Made by a program: the position numbers and the translations under genes
Part shown: positions 25,636 to 35,354 of the stretch, piece after piece
Layout of the letters: the number at the start of each line of letters is the position of its first letter
Position numbering within the stretch: position 1 is the stretch's first letter
The notes under the pieces: generated by a model
Databases searched by the model: none
The model's input: only the letters and a program-made list of their open reading frames with translations
What the model was told of the DNA's origin: nothing
Source of the DNA: CAWAXW01 sp963786155
GTDB taxonomy: Bacteria; Actinomycetota; CADDZG01; WHSQ01
Direction of reading: 5' to 3'
Assembly (NCBI GenBank): GCA_963786155.1
Contig: CAWAXW010000006.1
Span: 1,054,001-1,118,000 of the forward strand
DNA: 64,000 nucleotides

Positions 25636-25648
25636 CGGTAGCTGATGA

Positions 25649-27856
25649 TTATGTCGACAGCCACAGGACCGCGAGGGGCGGCAGCGTGATCATGGCCGAC
25701 TGCTCCAGGCCGTGCCAGGGGATGGGCTCGGCCTTGACCACGCCCATGTTGCCCACGTTCGAGCCCCCGTAGGCCGCTGCATCGGTGTTGACGACCTCGG
25801 TGTAGTCGGCGAGCGCCGGCAAGCCGATCCTGAACCCCCCTCGCACGATGGGGGAGAGGTTGCAAACGCAGACGACATGCCGGCCCTGGTCCTCATCGGA
25901 TCTGAAGAAGGACAGCACGTTGTTGTCCGCGTCGTTCGCGTCGATCCAGGAGAACCCTTCTGGCGAGTGGTCTTTCTCCCAGAGGGCGGGGGTGGATGTG
26001 TATACGCGGTTGAGGTCCGCGACCAACCTCGAGATGCCGGCATGTGCCTCGGACTCGAGCAGGAACCATTCGAGCTCGTCGTCGTGGTTCCACTCGTGAT
26101 CCTGACCCAGCTCTCCACCCATGAACAACAGCTTCTTGCCTGGATGGGCCCACATGTATCCGTATAGGGACCTGAGGTTTGCGCGCTGTTGCCAGCGATC
26201 CCCGGGCATCTTGTTGATCAGCGAGCCCTTGCCGTGGACGACTTCGTCGTGACTCAGCGGGAGGGCGAAGTTCTCGCTGTAGGCATAGATGAGGCTGAAC
26301 GTCAGATTGTTGTGATGGAACCGTCGGTGGATCGGGTCCTTCGAGAAGTACTTCAACGTGTCGTGCATCCATCCCATGTTCCACTTGAAGTCGAAGCCCA
26401 GGCCCCCAAGGTGGACGGGGCGGCTGACCCCGCTCCATGCCGTCGACTCCTCGGCGATCATCAGCACGCCCGGATGCTCTTCGTGGATCACCGAGTTGAG
26501 CTCGCGCAGGAACTCGATCGCCTCGATGTTCTCGTTCCCGCCGAAGCGGTTCGGAACCCACTCGCCTTCTTCACGGCTGTAGTCGAGGTAGAGCATTGAC
26601 GCCACGGCATCGACCCTGAGACCGTCCACGTGGAACTCGTCGATCCAGAACAAAGCATTGCTGATGAGGAAGTTGCGCACCTCGTTCCGCCCGAAGTTGA
26701 AGACGTATGTGCCCCAATCGGGGTGCTCGCCAAGGCGGGGATCGAGATGCTCGTACAAGGCCGTCCCGTCGAAGCGGGCGAGGGCCCACTCGTCCTTGGG
26801 GAAGTGCGCGGGAACCCAGTCCACGAGCACTCCGATCCCTTCGGCGTGCAACGCGTCGATCAGAGCTCGCAGGTCGTCGGGATCGCCGAAGCGCGCCGTG
26901 GGAGCGAAGTAGTGGCTCACCTGGTAGCCCCACGATCCGCCGAAAGGGTGCTCGGCGAGAGGGAGGAACTCGACGTGCGTGAAGCCCATCTCTTTGCAGT
27001 AGGCCGCGAGAGCAGTGCCGGCCTCCCGATACGACAGGGCAGCCCCGTCCGCTCCTTTACGCCACGAACCCAGATGCAATTCGTACACCGACATCGGCGA
27101 TGACCAATGATCCGTACCTTCACGTTTGTCGACCCAGTCCGCATCCTGGAACTCGTACTGGGGAGTGAACACGCGAGCGGCGGTGCCGGGCGGGACCTCG
27201 GTGGCGAATGCAAAGGGGTCGGTTTTAAGCACCCGGCTGCCGTCGGGGGTGGTGATGTCGAACTTGTAGAAGCATCCGTCCCCCGCGCCGGGAACGAAGA
27301 GCTCCCAAACTCCCGACGATCCCACGACGCGCATCGGGTTGAGGTTGGCGTCCCAGCCGTTGAAATCGCCCACGACACGGACCCCCTCAGCGCTGGGCGC
27401 CCACACCGCGAACGCCACGCCTTCGACGCCGTCCACGGTCCGCACGTGGCTTCCGAGGGTTTCGTACAGCCGCCGGTGGCTGCCCTCGCCGATCAGGTGG
27501 ACGTCCAGCTCTCCGAGCGTCGGCAGGAACGCGTAGGAGTCGGCGACTGCGTAGCTCTGGCCGTCGCCGTAGGTGACTTCGAATTCGTAGGAGTCCAGGG
27601 GCGCGTCCAGCGTGGCTTCGAAGAGGCCCGCGGGGTGCACTTGCTCGAGCTTGGCGACGATGACGCCGTCGGACAAACAGGAAACGGTCTGAGCCTGAGG
27701 CCTCCACGCGCGGATGACCACAGACCTGCTGCTCTGCGGTCCGGCCAAGCCCACCCCGCGGCCCTCCAAAGGATGCTGACCGAGCAGCGCATGTGGATCG
27801 GCCGTGCGGCCCACGATCAACCGCTCGATGTCGTCCCTCTTGGGATGAGCCTTCAT
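25649..27856 (-). CDS. glgB: 1,4-alpha-glucan branching enzyme GlgB
   Basis: Adds alpha-1,6 branches to linear glucan. 735 residues, full length for actinobacterial GlgB with the extra N-terminal beta domain. It shows CBM48 features (WAPSAEGVRVVGDFNGWD), then the GH13 barrel with VDWVPAHFPKDEWAL, the catalytic Asp in DGLRVDAVASMLYLDYSR, Glu in MIAEESTAW and transition-state Asp in LPLSHDEVVHGKGS, and a C-terminal beta domain (VVNTDAAAYGGSN). Its start overlaps the maltokinase stop by 4 bp (ATGA), so branching is produced in step with GlgE elongation. Confidence 0.95.
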   Translation of the reverse strand: MKAHPKRDDIERLIVGRTADPHALLGQHPLEGRGVGLAGPQSSRSVVIRAWRPQAQTVSCLSDGVIVAKLEQVHPAGLFEATLDAPLDSYEFEVTYGDGQSYAVADSYAFLPTLGELDVHLIGEGSHRRLYETLGSHVRTVDGVEGVAFAVWAPSAEGVRVVGDFNGWDANLNPMRVVGSSGVWELFVPGAGDGCFYKFDITTPDGSRVLKTDPFAFATEVPPGTAARVFTPQYEFQDADWVDKREGTDHWSSPMSVYELHLGSWRKGADGAALSYREAGTALAAYCKEMGFTHVEFLPLAEHPFGGSWGYQVSHYFAPTARFGDPDDLRALIDALHAEGIGVLVDWVPAHFPKDEWALARFDGTALYEHLDPRLGEHPDWGTYVFNFGRNEVRNFLISNALFWIDEFHVDGLRVDAVASMLYLDYSREEGEWVPNRFGGNENIEAIEFLRELNSVIHEEHPGVLMIAEESTAWSGVSRPVHLGGLGFDFKWNMGWMHDTLKYFSKDPIHRRFHHNNLTFSLIYAYSENFALPLSHDEVVHGKGSLINKMPGDRWQQRANLRSLYGYMWAHPGKKLLFMGGELGQDHEWNHDDELEWFLLESEAHAGISRLVADLNRVYTSTPALWEKDHSPEGFSWIDANDADNNVLSFFRSDEDQGRHVVCVCNLSPIVRGGFRIGLPALADYTEVVNTDAAAYGGSNVGNMGVVKAEPIPWHGLEQSAMITLPPLAVLWLST

Positions 27857-29268
27857 AGCGTTGCCTCACTTCGTTCGATAAGCCGGGCGATCCCGCTTAT
27901 GGGGATATGGACCCAGTCGGGGCGGTGACCCAGCTCGTAGCCGATCTCATAGAGGGCCTTGTCGATCTCGAAGACATCGAGCAGCGTTTGCAGATCGTCG
28001 CGATCGGACGGCAGGAAGGTGCCCTCGTGTGATCCTGCGAGGTAGGCAGTGAGGAACGCGTCGCGGGCCATCTCTTCCCACGTCTCGGCCCACTGCTGTA
28101 AGAGCTCCCATGAGGCGTCGGACGGGGCAGCGCGCTCGAACAGCACCGCGTTCGTGGCATAACCGAAGCTGCGGAGCATGCCGGCGACATCCTTTAGAGC
28201 GGATTGCTTCGCCCTTCTCTCGACGAGCGGCCGGGCAGGCTCGCCTTCGAAGTCGAGGATCAACCACTGGCCCCAATGGCGAAGAACCTGGCCCAGGTGA
28301 TAGTCACCGTGGACCCTGATGCGCAGACCGAGATGGTCGATACCGGCAAGAGCATCCAGTCGCTCGTCGATGCGTTCGCGCATGCTCGTCAGGTCATCGA
28401 CGCCACGACGAGCCAGGTTGTCCGCTGCGGCGCGTATTGACTCCGTCCATTCCTTCAGCTCGGCGAGGTCGAACGGTTCCGGGGCCGTTTCCTCTTCGAG
28501 ATCCTCCCGGGACAGCAGCACGTGCAGGGATGCCGTGACACTTCCGAGATCCGCGATGACGTCGAATGCGTCTCCCGCTCGCTCCTTGATCGCCGCCTCG
28601 ATGTCGTCGGTGTCCTCGGCCGCGTCGTAGATCGTCCGCAGATGCCGGAGGATCGAAGACCATCCCTCTTCGGCTTCGGTGACGAATCCTTGCGCGAGAG
28701 CGAGGTCGATCCGTGCCGGTTCCTCATCCTCTTCGGCCGCGGCTTCGTAAGAGACCTCGCCGAAGTGAGGCGGGATGTTCTCGAAGCCCTCATTGGTCAA
28801 GAGCCGGGTGATCTCGATATCCGGGTTCGCGCCGAACTCGACCTTTCGGAATAACTTCAGGATCATGTGCTCGTCGAAGACGATGGAAGAGTTCGACTGC
28901 TCGGCGCTAAGCACGCGTACCTCATGGCCCGGAGGCGCGAGCGGATCCAAGCTCGGGCCGGAGAATCGGAACACCCCGTTCTCGCCTCGGACTGCCTGGC
29001 CGTGCGCCATCAGATCGCCGATGACTTCGAGTTGCTGGGGATCTTCGAGCGCGTCCCGATGCCCCTCCGAGTCCTCGATGAGAGGGATCGTGTAGAGATG
29101 CTCGCCACCATCTTTGAAGTGCACTCGCACTATCGCGAGCAACAGCGTGCCCTCGTCATCGGGCAGGCGCGCGTGATCGACGGCCTCGACAGCATCTATC
29201 GCCCGGCCCTTGCCACCGAACCATCGTTTCTCCGGCAGGTCCTGTGCGATCCGATCGGTGTCGATCAC
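27853..29268 (-). CDS. mak: Maltokinase
   Basis: Phosphorylates maltose at C1 with ATP to form maltose-1-phosphate for GlgE. 471 residues, with the family N-terminal cap (RWFGGKGRAID), the nucleotide-binding EQSNSSIVFDEHMILKLFRKV, the aminoglycoside-phosphotransferase-like catalytic loop RVHGDYHLGQVLR and the metal-binding LDFEGEPARP. The C-terminus ALYEIGYELGHRPDWVHIPISGI is conserved in the TreS-linked kinases. It sits between treS and glgB, 6 bp after treS. Confidence 0.93.
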   Translation of the reverse strand: MIDTDRIAQDLPEKRWFGGKGRAIDAVEAVDHARLPDDEGTLLLAIVRVHFKDGGEHLYTIPLIEDSEGHRDALEDPQQLEVIGDLMAHGQAVRGENGVFRFSGPSLDPLAPPGHEVRVLSAEQSNSSIVFDEHMILKLFRKVEFGANPDIEITRLLTNEGFENIPPHFGEVSYEAAAEEDEEPARIDLALAQGFVTEAEEGWSSILRHLRTIYDAAEDTDDIEAAIKERAGDAFDVIADLGSVTASLHVLLSREDLEEETAPEPFDLAELKEWTESIRAAADNLARRGVDDLTSMRERIDERLDALAGIDHLGLRIRVHGDYHLGQVLRHWGQWLILDFEGEPARPLVERRAKQSALKDVAGMLRSFGYATNAVLFERAAPSDASWELLQQWAETWEEMARDAFLTAYLAGSHEGTFLPSDRDDLQTLLDVFEIDKALYEIGYELGHRPDWVHIPISGIARLIERSEATL

Positions 29269-29274
29269 TACGAA

Positions 29275-30925
29275 CTACTCCTCCTCGCTCATCAGCTGGA
29301 ACCAGTAGAAGGAATGCGCCCCGAACGTGAGTAGATACGGCAGCTCGCCGATGCGGGGGAAACGTTCCCTCCCGAGAAGCTCGACGGGATACATACCCGC
29401 ATGCGCCGAGAGGTCTAACTCGGCGGCCTGGGCACGTCCGGCGAGGTTGTTGACACAGAGTACGACGTCGTCCTCGTGCTTTCGGATGTAGGCGAATATC
29501 GCGGGGTTGTCGGGGTTGAGCACTTCGAAGGAGCCGAGCCCGAATACCGGATGCTGCTTACGTACGGCGAGCAGGCGCCGGAACCAGTGCAGGAACGAAT
29601 GGGGGTTGCGCTGCTCCGCCTCGACGTTGGTCGCCTGGTAGCCGTGGACCGGGTCGAGCAGCGGCGGGAGGTAAAGCTGCGCGAAGTCCGCCCGCGAGAA
29701 TCCTGCGTTGCGATCGCCGGTCCACTGCATCGGGGTTCGCACCCCATCCCGGTCGCCGAGGTAGATGTTGTCGCCCATGCCGATCTCGTCACCGTAGTAG
29801 ACGATGGGCGTGCCCGGGAGCGAGAAGAGCATCGCGTGGAACAGCTCCATCTGTTCCCTCGAGTTCTCAAGAAGGGGAGCCAGACGCCTGCGGATGCCCA
29901 GATTGAGCTTCATCCGTGGATCTTTCGCGTACTCGGCATACATGTAGTCACGCTCTTCGTCGGTGACCATCTCGAGCGTCAGCTCGTCATGATTCCGCAG
30001 GAATATGCCCCACTGGCAGTTCGCGGGGATATCAGGTGTCTGGCTGAGGATCTTCCGCGACCGGGTAGCGGACCTGCCGGCACGCGGCCATGAACATCCG
30101 AGGCATCAGCGGGAAGTGGAAGCACATGTGGCACTCGTCTCCCTCTTCGCCGAAGTACTGAACGACATCCGAGGGCCACTGGTTCGCTTCGGCGAGAAGG
30201 ACGACGTTCTCGTACTGAGAGTCGATGTCCGATCGCAGTCGCTTCAGGAAATCGTGGGTTTCCTCGAGGTTCTCGCAGTTCGTGCCCTCGCGTTCGAACA
30301 GGTAGGGGACTGCATCGAGCCTGAAGCCGTCTAGCCCTAGATCGAGCCAGAACCTCAAGGCGGCAAGCAACTGCTCCTGGACCTCTTTGTTGTCGAAGTT
30401 GAGGTCCGGCTGGTGCGAGAAGAACCGATGCCAATAGAACGCCCCCGCCTCGTCGTCCCAGGTCCAGTTGGACTTCTCGCTGTCTATGAAGATGATCCTG
30501 GCATCCGAGTACTTCTTGTCGGTGTCGGACCACACGTACCAATCACGCTTCGGCGATCCGGGGACGCGCGACTCCTGGAACCAGGGGTGCTGATCCGAGG
30601 TGTGGTTCACAACGAAGTCTGCGATGACTCGGATGTCTCGCTCGTGTGCAGCTTCCATGAACTCGAGGAAATCGTTGAGGTTGCCGTACTCGGGCAGAAT
30701 CGAATAGAAGTCGGAGATGTCGTAGCCGCCGTCCCGCAGCGGTGATTGGTAGAAGGGCAACAGCCAGATGCAGTCGATCCCCAGCCACTGCAGGTAGTCG
30801 AGCTTGTCGATCAGGCCTCTGAAGTCGCCGTATCCGTCCGCGTTCGAGTCGTAGAAGCTCCGCACGTACATCTCATAGAAGACCGCGGTCCTGTACCAGA
30901 GCGGATTCCTATGCAGAGCTGTCAT
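29275..30925 (-). CDS. treS: Trehalose synthase TreS (maltose/trehalose isomerase), frameshifted
   Basis: Interconverts trehalose and maltose. The GH13 barrel motifs FYEMYVRSFYDSNADGYGDF, GIDCIWLLPFYQSPLRDGGYD, the nucleophile region DGFRLDAVPYLFEREGTN and acid LLAEANQWP are in the first frame. The second frame carries ERDYMYAEYAKDPRMKLNLGIRRRLAPL and GTPIVYYGDEIGMGDN. They join at about 30053-30054 if one base of a doubled T is removed, reading VAEILSQTPDIPANCQWG and FLRNHDELTLEMV (the third catalytic Asp). The corrected length is 549 residues, normal for TreS. The mak gene is separate rather than fused, as it is in some TreS proteins. Confidence 0.9.
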
Positions 30926-30935
30926 GAACTAAACG

Positions 30936-32903
30936 TTAGCCCTGCTGGCCTCTGATGTGGAATACGTGTGCCGATTCCTCGCGTGGGTCCAGCCGTACGT
31001 AGTTGCGGGGGCCGCGCCAGACGAAGGTCTCTCGGCTGATGAGGTCGTGGACCTCGAAGGGCCTGAACTCGTCCAAGCCAAACACCGACAGGTCTAGGTC
31101 GACCGTCGCCTCCTCCCAATGGAAGGGGTTGAGGTTAACGACGACGAGGAGCGATTCCTCGCCGGGCGAGGTCTTGGAGAAGGCGATGACCCGATCCTTG
31201 TCGACGTTGTGCACTCGCAGGTTGGCGAGCTCCCGGCAGACCGGGAAGGCACCTCGAATCTCGTTGATCCGTTTGATGTAGGCGTTCAGGTTGGGCTGCC
31301 GATCGAAATCTCGCGATCGCAACTCGTACTTCTCCGAATGCAGGTACTCCTCACTGCCCGCGGACACCGGCTCGTTCTCGAAGAGCTCGTAACCCGAGTA
31401 GATGCCGTAGCTGGGTGACGACAGAGCAGCCAGGACGAGACGGATCTTGAAGGCCGGGGGGCCGCCGACCTGGAGGAACTCGTGCAGGATGTCCGGCGTG
31501 TTCGTGAAGAAGTTGGGTCTGAAGTAGTCGGCCATCGCCGTCTGTGTCAACTCGGTGAAGTATTCGGCCAGCTCCGGCTTGGTGTTGCGCCATGTGAAGT
31601 AGGTATAGGACTGGGTGAAGCCAAGCTTCGCGAGTTGCTTCATCACCTTGGGTCGCGTGAAGGCCTCGGCCAAGAAGATGACATCGGGATGGTCCGTCTG
31701 GACCTCTCCGATCAGCCATTCCCAGAACGCGAACGGCTTCGTATGCGGGTTGTCGACCCGGAAGATCTTGACGCCGTGCGCGATCCAGAAATCGACTATC
31801 CCTTTGAGCTCTTTCCAGAGACCTTCGCGAGCGTTGGTGTCGAAGTTGATCGGGTAGACGTCCTGATACTTCTTCGGCGGGTTCTCGGCGTACCTGATGG
31901 ACCCATCGGGTCGGTGCAGGAACCAGTCGGGATGCGCTTTGACCCAGGGATGGTCGGGGGACGCCTGGATCGCGAAGTCGAGGGCGACTTCGAGTCCGAG
32001 GCGGTCTGCCTCCTTCACGAACATGTCGAAGTCGTCGATCGTCCCAAGATCAGGATGCACGGCCGTGTGTCCGCCGTGCTCGGAACCGATCGCCCATGGG
32101 ACACCAACGTCATCGGGACCGGGGTCAAGAGTGTTGTTGCGGCCCTTGCGATCGGTCGAACCGATGGGGTGGATCGGCGGCAGATATACGACGTCGAACC
32201 CCAGATCGGCAACGCGGGCGAGCGCCACCGTCGCGGTATCGAGGGTTCCGTGAAGCCCCTCGGATCCGGTCGATCGAGGGAACAGCTCGTACCAGGCCGA
32301 GAAACGAGCGCGCTCCCGATCGCACGTCAGCTCGAACGGGGGCTTCATGGTCTCTACTCCATGGCGTTCCCCGTGGGCCGCCATGAGGTCGAAGACCTCC
32401 TCGTCGAGGGCCGCGGTCACGCGGGCATCTCGCCCTTCTTCCTGTCCCTTAGGGCCGCGTAGCGCCTCGATCGCGGCGTCGATCGCGGCTCGATCGGTGC
32501 CGGGGACTCGCTTGCGGCTCGCGGCGAGGAGCTGGGCCCCCTCCTCGAGCTCGGTGCTCACGTCCTGACCGGCCTCCAGCCGCTTGATGAGGTCGCGTCT
32601 CCAGGTGGCGAATAGGTCCGTCCACGCTTCTATCGAATAGCGCCAGCGGCCGATCTCGTTGGGCGAGAATCGGCCCTCCCAGCGATCGTTTCCCAGATGG
32701 TTCATGCGGACCTCGGACCAGCGCGTGGCCGACGGTCCTCGGAAACGGAGTGCGGCTCGCACCACATCGGGTCCGTCACGGAAGATGTCGGCGGAGACCT
32801 CGAAGTCGTCTCCGACAACCGCTTTGGGACGGAACCGCCCGCAGTCGATCGCGGGCCGAACGCCTTCGATGACGACGTGACCTCTCGATAGGTATCGCTT
32901 CAC
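30936..32903 (-). CDS. glgE: Maltosyltransferase GlgE
   Basis: Extends alpha-1,4-glucan chains using maltose-1-phosphate. About 655 residues, with the characteristic helical insert domain (RLEAGQDVSTELEEGAQLLAASR), FSAWYELFPRS, PPIHPIGSTDRKGRNN, IQASPDHPWVKAHPDWF, the nucleophile loop VKIFRVDNPHTKPF, acid/base IFLAEAFTRP and a C-terminal beta domain. GTG 32903 is chosen because GGAGGG lies 10-11 bases upstream; an in-frame TTG at 32948 would add 15 residues. First gene of the glgE-treS-mak-glgB-GH57 operon, 10 bp from treS. It is the diagnostic enzyme of the GlgE glucan pathway. Confidence 0.94.
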   Translation of the reverse strand: MKRYLSRGHVVIEGVRPAIDCGRFRPKAVVGDDFEVSADIFRDGPDVVRAALRFRGPSATRWSEVRMNHLGNDRWEGRFSPNEIGRWRYSIEAWTDLFATWRRDLIKRLEAGQDVSTELEEGAQLLAASRKRVPGTDRAAIDAAIEALRGPKGQEEGRDARVTAALDEEVFDLMAAHGERHGVETMKPPFELTCDRERARFSAWYELFPRSTGSEGLHGTLDTATVALARVADLGFDVVYLPPIHPIGSTDRKGRNNTLDPGPDDVGVPWAIGSEHGGHTAVHPDLGTIDDFDMFVKEADRLGLEVALDFAIQASPDHPWVKAHPDWFLHRPDGSIRYAENPPKKYQDVYPINFDTNAREGLWKELKGIVDFWIAHGVKIFRVDNPHTKPFAFWEWLIGEVQTDHPDVIFLAEAFTRPKVMKQLAKLGFTQSYTYFTWRNTKPELAEYFTELTQTAMADYFRPNFFTNTPDILHEFLQVGGPPAFKIRLVLAALSSPSYGIYSGYELFENEPVSAGSEEYLHSEKYELRSRDFDRQPNLNAYIKRINEIRGAFPVCRELANLRVHNVDKDRVIAFSKTSPGEESLLVVVNLNPFHWEEATVDLDLSVFGLDEFRPFEVHDLISRETFVWRGPRNYVRLDPREESAHVFHIRGQQG

Positions 32904-32976
32904 GTTTTCAGAGCCCTCCAAGAGCCGGGAGTCGGACTTTGTCGTCAATCTATTACCCAGTTGGGAGGCCCAACCC

Positions 32977-35316
32977 TCAGTCGGCAGGTTCGCTCAGGAT
33001 CTGGGCTACTGCATCTCGGACTTCCTGCCCTCCGAAGGGCTTCTCGAGATAGGCATCTCCCTCGGCGAGGATGCGAGGCAGATCCAGCGAGTCCCAGCTA
33101 TAGCCGGTGATGTACAGAACCCTCAGGTCGTGGCCGAGCTCCCACGCGCGCGTAACGAGTTGAGGGCCCGATACTTGGGGCATGATCACGTCGGTGATCA
33201 GCAAGTCGATCTTTCCTTCATGACCCCCGAGCGTCTCAAGGGCCTGAGAGGCAGACCTCGTGGTGAGGACTTCATAGCCCTGATCCGTAAGTGCTCTTTC
33301 GATGAGAGCGAGCACGCCCTCTTCGTCCTCGGCTACCAACACCGTTCTGCCGGATGGGGCTTGGCCAGAGCTCACGGGACGCTCCTCGGGAGGAGTCAAC
33401 GGCTCCATCGAGGCGGGGAACACGATGTCGAACCGCGTGCCGACGCCGGGCTCCGAATGGACATCCACACGACCCCCGGCCTCGTGAACGATGCTCCCGA
33501 CGGTCGGTAGTCCAAGTCCGGTCGCGCCCGTTTCCCACTTGGTGCTGAAGAAGGGCTCGAAGATGTGCTCCACAACGCCCGCCGCCATTCCAATCCCCGT
33601 GTCGCCCACCGTTATCTGCACCGAGCTGTTCTCGTCGACCATCGAAGTGCGGATCAACAGAAGTCCTCCATTGGGCATCGCATCGCGCACGTTCACGATC
33701 AGATTTATGAGCACATGCTCGAGGTCGCTTGGGTCGAGCTTGATGGGACTGATGTCACGAGTCAGCTCTGCCTGGACCTCTATGTGCTCGCCCAAGCCTC
33801 TCCTAGCGAGCTCGAGGATGTCGTCGACCACGAGATTGGGATCGAACACCCGTGCCACGGACGACGCCTTGCGTCCGAGGGTGAGCAGTCTCCTGACGAG
33901 CGACCCGGCCCGGTCGCCGGCTTGCAGGATCTTGTGGGCTTCGTGCGATACCTCGTGACCCTCTGCTCGCTCCTCGATGAAGCGGGCGGAGTCGAGGATT
34001 ATGGATAGGAGATTGTTGAAGTCGTGTGCCACCGATCCGGCCAATCGGCCCACGGCTTCGAGCTTCTGCGATCGTCGTAGCTGCGTTTCGAGATCTCTCC
34101 TCGCGCCCTCGACTTCGTGGGACGAGGTGGTGTCCTGGCAGACGCCCATCAGCCGCTCGACCTCTCCGTCCGTCCCTACCACCGCGCGCCCTCGCGCCTG
34201 GATCATTCGTTCCTCCCCATCGGAACGAACTATCCGCACGTCGAGGATGTAGGAACGGCGTTTCTCGACCGCTCGGCGCACTGCGAGATCCATGCGCTCG
34301 CGATCGTCCGTGTGGATCCTGTCGAGAACGACCTGGTAAGAGATCGGAACATCTGACGGCACTCCGAAGATCTGGTAGAGCTCATCCGACCAGGTGACGC
34401 TGTCCGAGGCGATGTGCCAATCCCACCGACCGATCCCCGCGATCCGGTGCGCTTCGGAAAGTTGCGCTTGGCTCTGGATGAGCATCTCCTGAGTGCGTTC
34501 ACGCTCTGTCACATCACGGAAGCTGAACACCGAGCCGACAGTCCTACTCGACACGAGCTGTGGATATCGCCACGCTTCGAAGATGCGGCCGTTGTCGAGG
34601 TGGAGTATCTCGAAGCGCTCTTGAGACGTGGGGATGATGAAGTCGTCGAGGACATCGAGCGATGCGTTGGCCAACAGGGCTGCCAGCTTCTTCGCCATTG
34701 CATCTCTGAGCTCTGCGACGCCCGGGTACACCTCGTCGAAGGGCAGTCCCCACATCTCCTCGAACCGCCTGCTTTGCCTGACGATCTTGCCCTCGAGGTC
34801 GATGACCAGGATCCCGTCTGCGGTCGCTTCCAACGCTGCCCTTAGCAGGGATACGGACTGGACCAGCTCCGACTTGATCAGCCGCTCCTCGGTGACGTCT
34901 CGGAACGAGACGACGGCGCCGACCTGCTCGTCACTCTCCACGATAGGGGAGCTCGCGTATTCGACTGGGAACACCGACCCGTCGCGACGCGTAAACAGCT
35001 CGTTGCGAACGGCCTGTTTGCTCCCGGACCCGCACACCAGCGTTTCCCACTCGGCGCGCGGCAGAGGAGCGCCGTGCTCGGTCGCAGGACGCACAACCAC
35101 ATGGAGATCGCGTCCTAGTATCTCGTCGGCCGTGGTTCCGAGGAGCGCGACCGCAGCCGGATTCGCGAACGAGATCTCGCCCGAGGCCTTGACGCCGATG
35201 AGCCCCTCGCTCGCCGCCGAGAGGATGCGGGCCGTCTCAGCACGTGCTCTTTCCAACGCCTCTGTTGCCCGGTGGATGTCGGTGAAGTCGTTGATCTGAG
35301 GATCGGCCTTAGGCAC
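32977..35316 (-). CDS. Hybrid histidine kinase with three PAS domains and a receiver
   Basis: 779 residues, soluble, with no membrane helix. PAS domains at about 25-150, 155-275 and 285-400 precede HisKA with phospho-His H431 in VAHDFNNLL. The HATPase follows, with N-box LINLIVNVRDAM, GDTGIGM and GATGLGLPTV. A C-terminal receiver (about 660-779) has acceptor Asp in LLITDVIMP and Lys in LEKPFG. HDFNNLL kinases often act without a dedicated DNA-binding partner. GTG 35316 follows GGAGG by five bases. It is the third gene in a run behind the cyclase and a second hybrid kinase. The signal is unknown; PAS suggests a redox, light or small-ligand input. Confidence 0.85.
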   Translation of the reverse strand: MPKADPQINDFTDIHRATEALERARAETARILSAASEGLIGVKASGEISFANPAAVALLGTTADEILGRDLHVVVRPATEHGAPLPRAEWETLVCGSGSKQAVRNELFTRRDGSVFPVEYASSPIVESDEQVGAVVSFRDVTEERLIKSELVQSVSLLRAALEATADGILVIDLEGKIVRQSRRFEEMWGLPFDEVYPGVAELRDAMAKKLAALLANASLDVLDDFIIPTSQERFEILHLDNGRIFEAWRYPQLVSSRTVGSVFSFRDVTERERTQEMLIQSQAQLSEAHRIAGIGRWDWHIASDSVTWSDELYQIFGVPSDVPISYQVVLDRIHTDDRERMDLAVRRAVEKRRSYILDVRIVRSDGEERMIQARGRAVVGTDGEVERLMGVCQDTTSSHEVEGARRDLETQLRRSQKLEAVGRLAGSVAHDFNNLLSIILDSARFIEERAEGHEVSHEAHKILQAGDRAGSLVRRLLTLGRKASSVARVFDPNLVVDDILELARRGLGEHIEVQAELTRDISPIKLDPSDLEHVLINLIVNVRDAMPNGGLLLIRTSMVDENSSVQITVGDTGIGMAAGVVEHIFEPFFSTKWETGATGLGLPTVGSIVHEAGGRVDVHSEPGVGTRFDIVFPASMEPLTPPEERPVSSGQAPSGRTVLVAEDEEGVLALIERALTDQGYEVLTTRSASQALETLGGHEGKIDLLITDVIMPQVSGPQLVTRAWELGHDLRVLYITGYSWDSLDLPRILAEGDAYLEKPFGGQEVRDAVAQILSEPAD

Positions 35317-35354
35317 CGCAGCCTCCGGCGGGAGTGGAATCGTGTGTTGCCCCG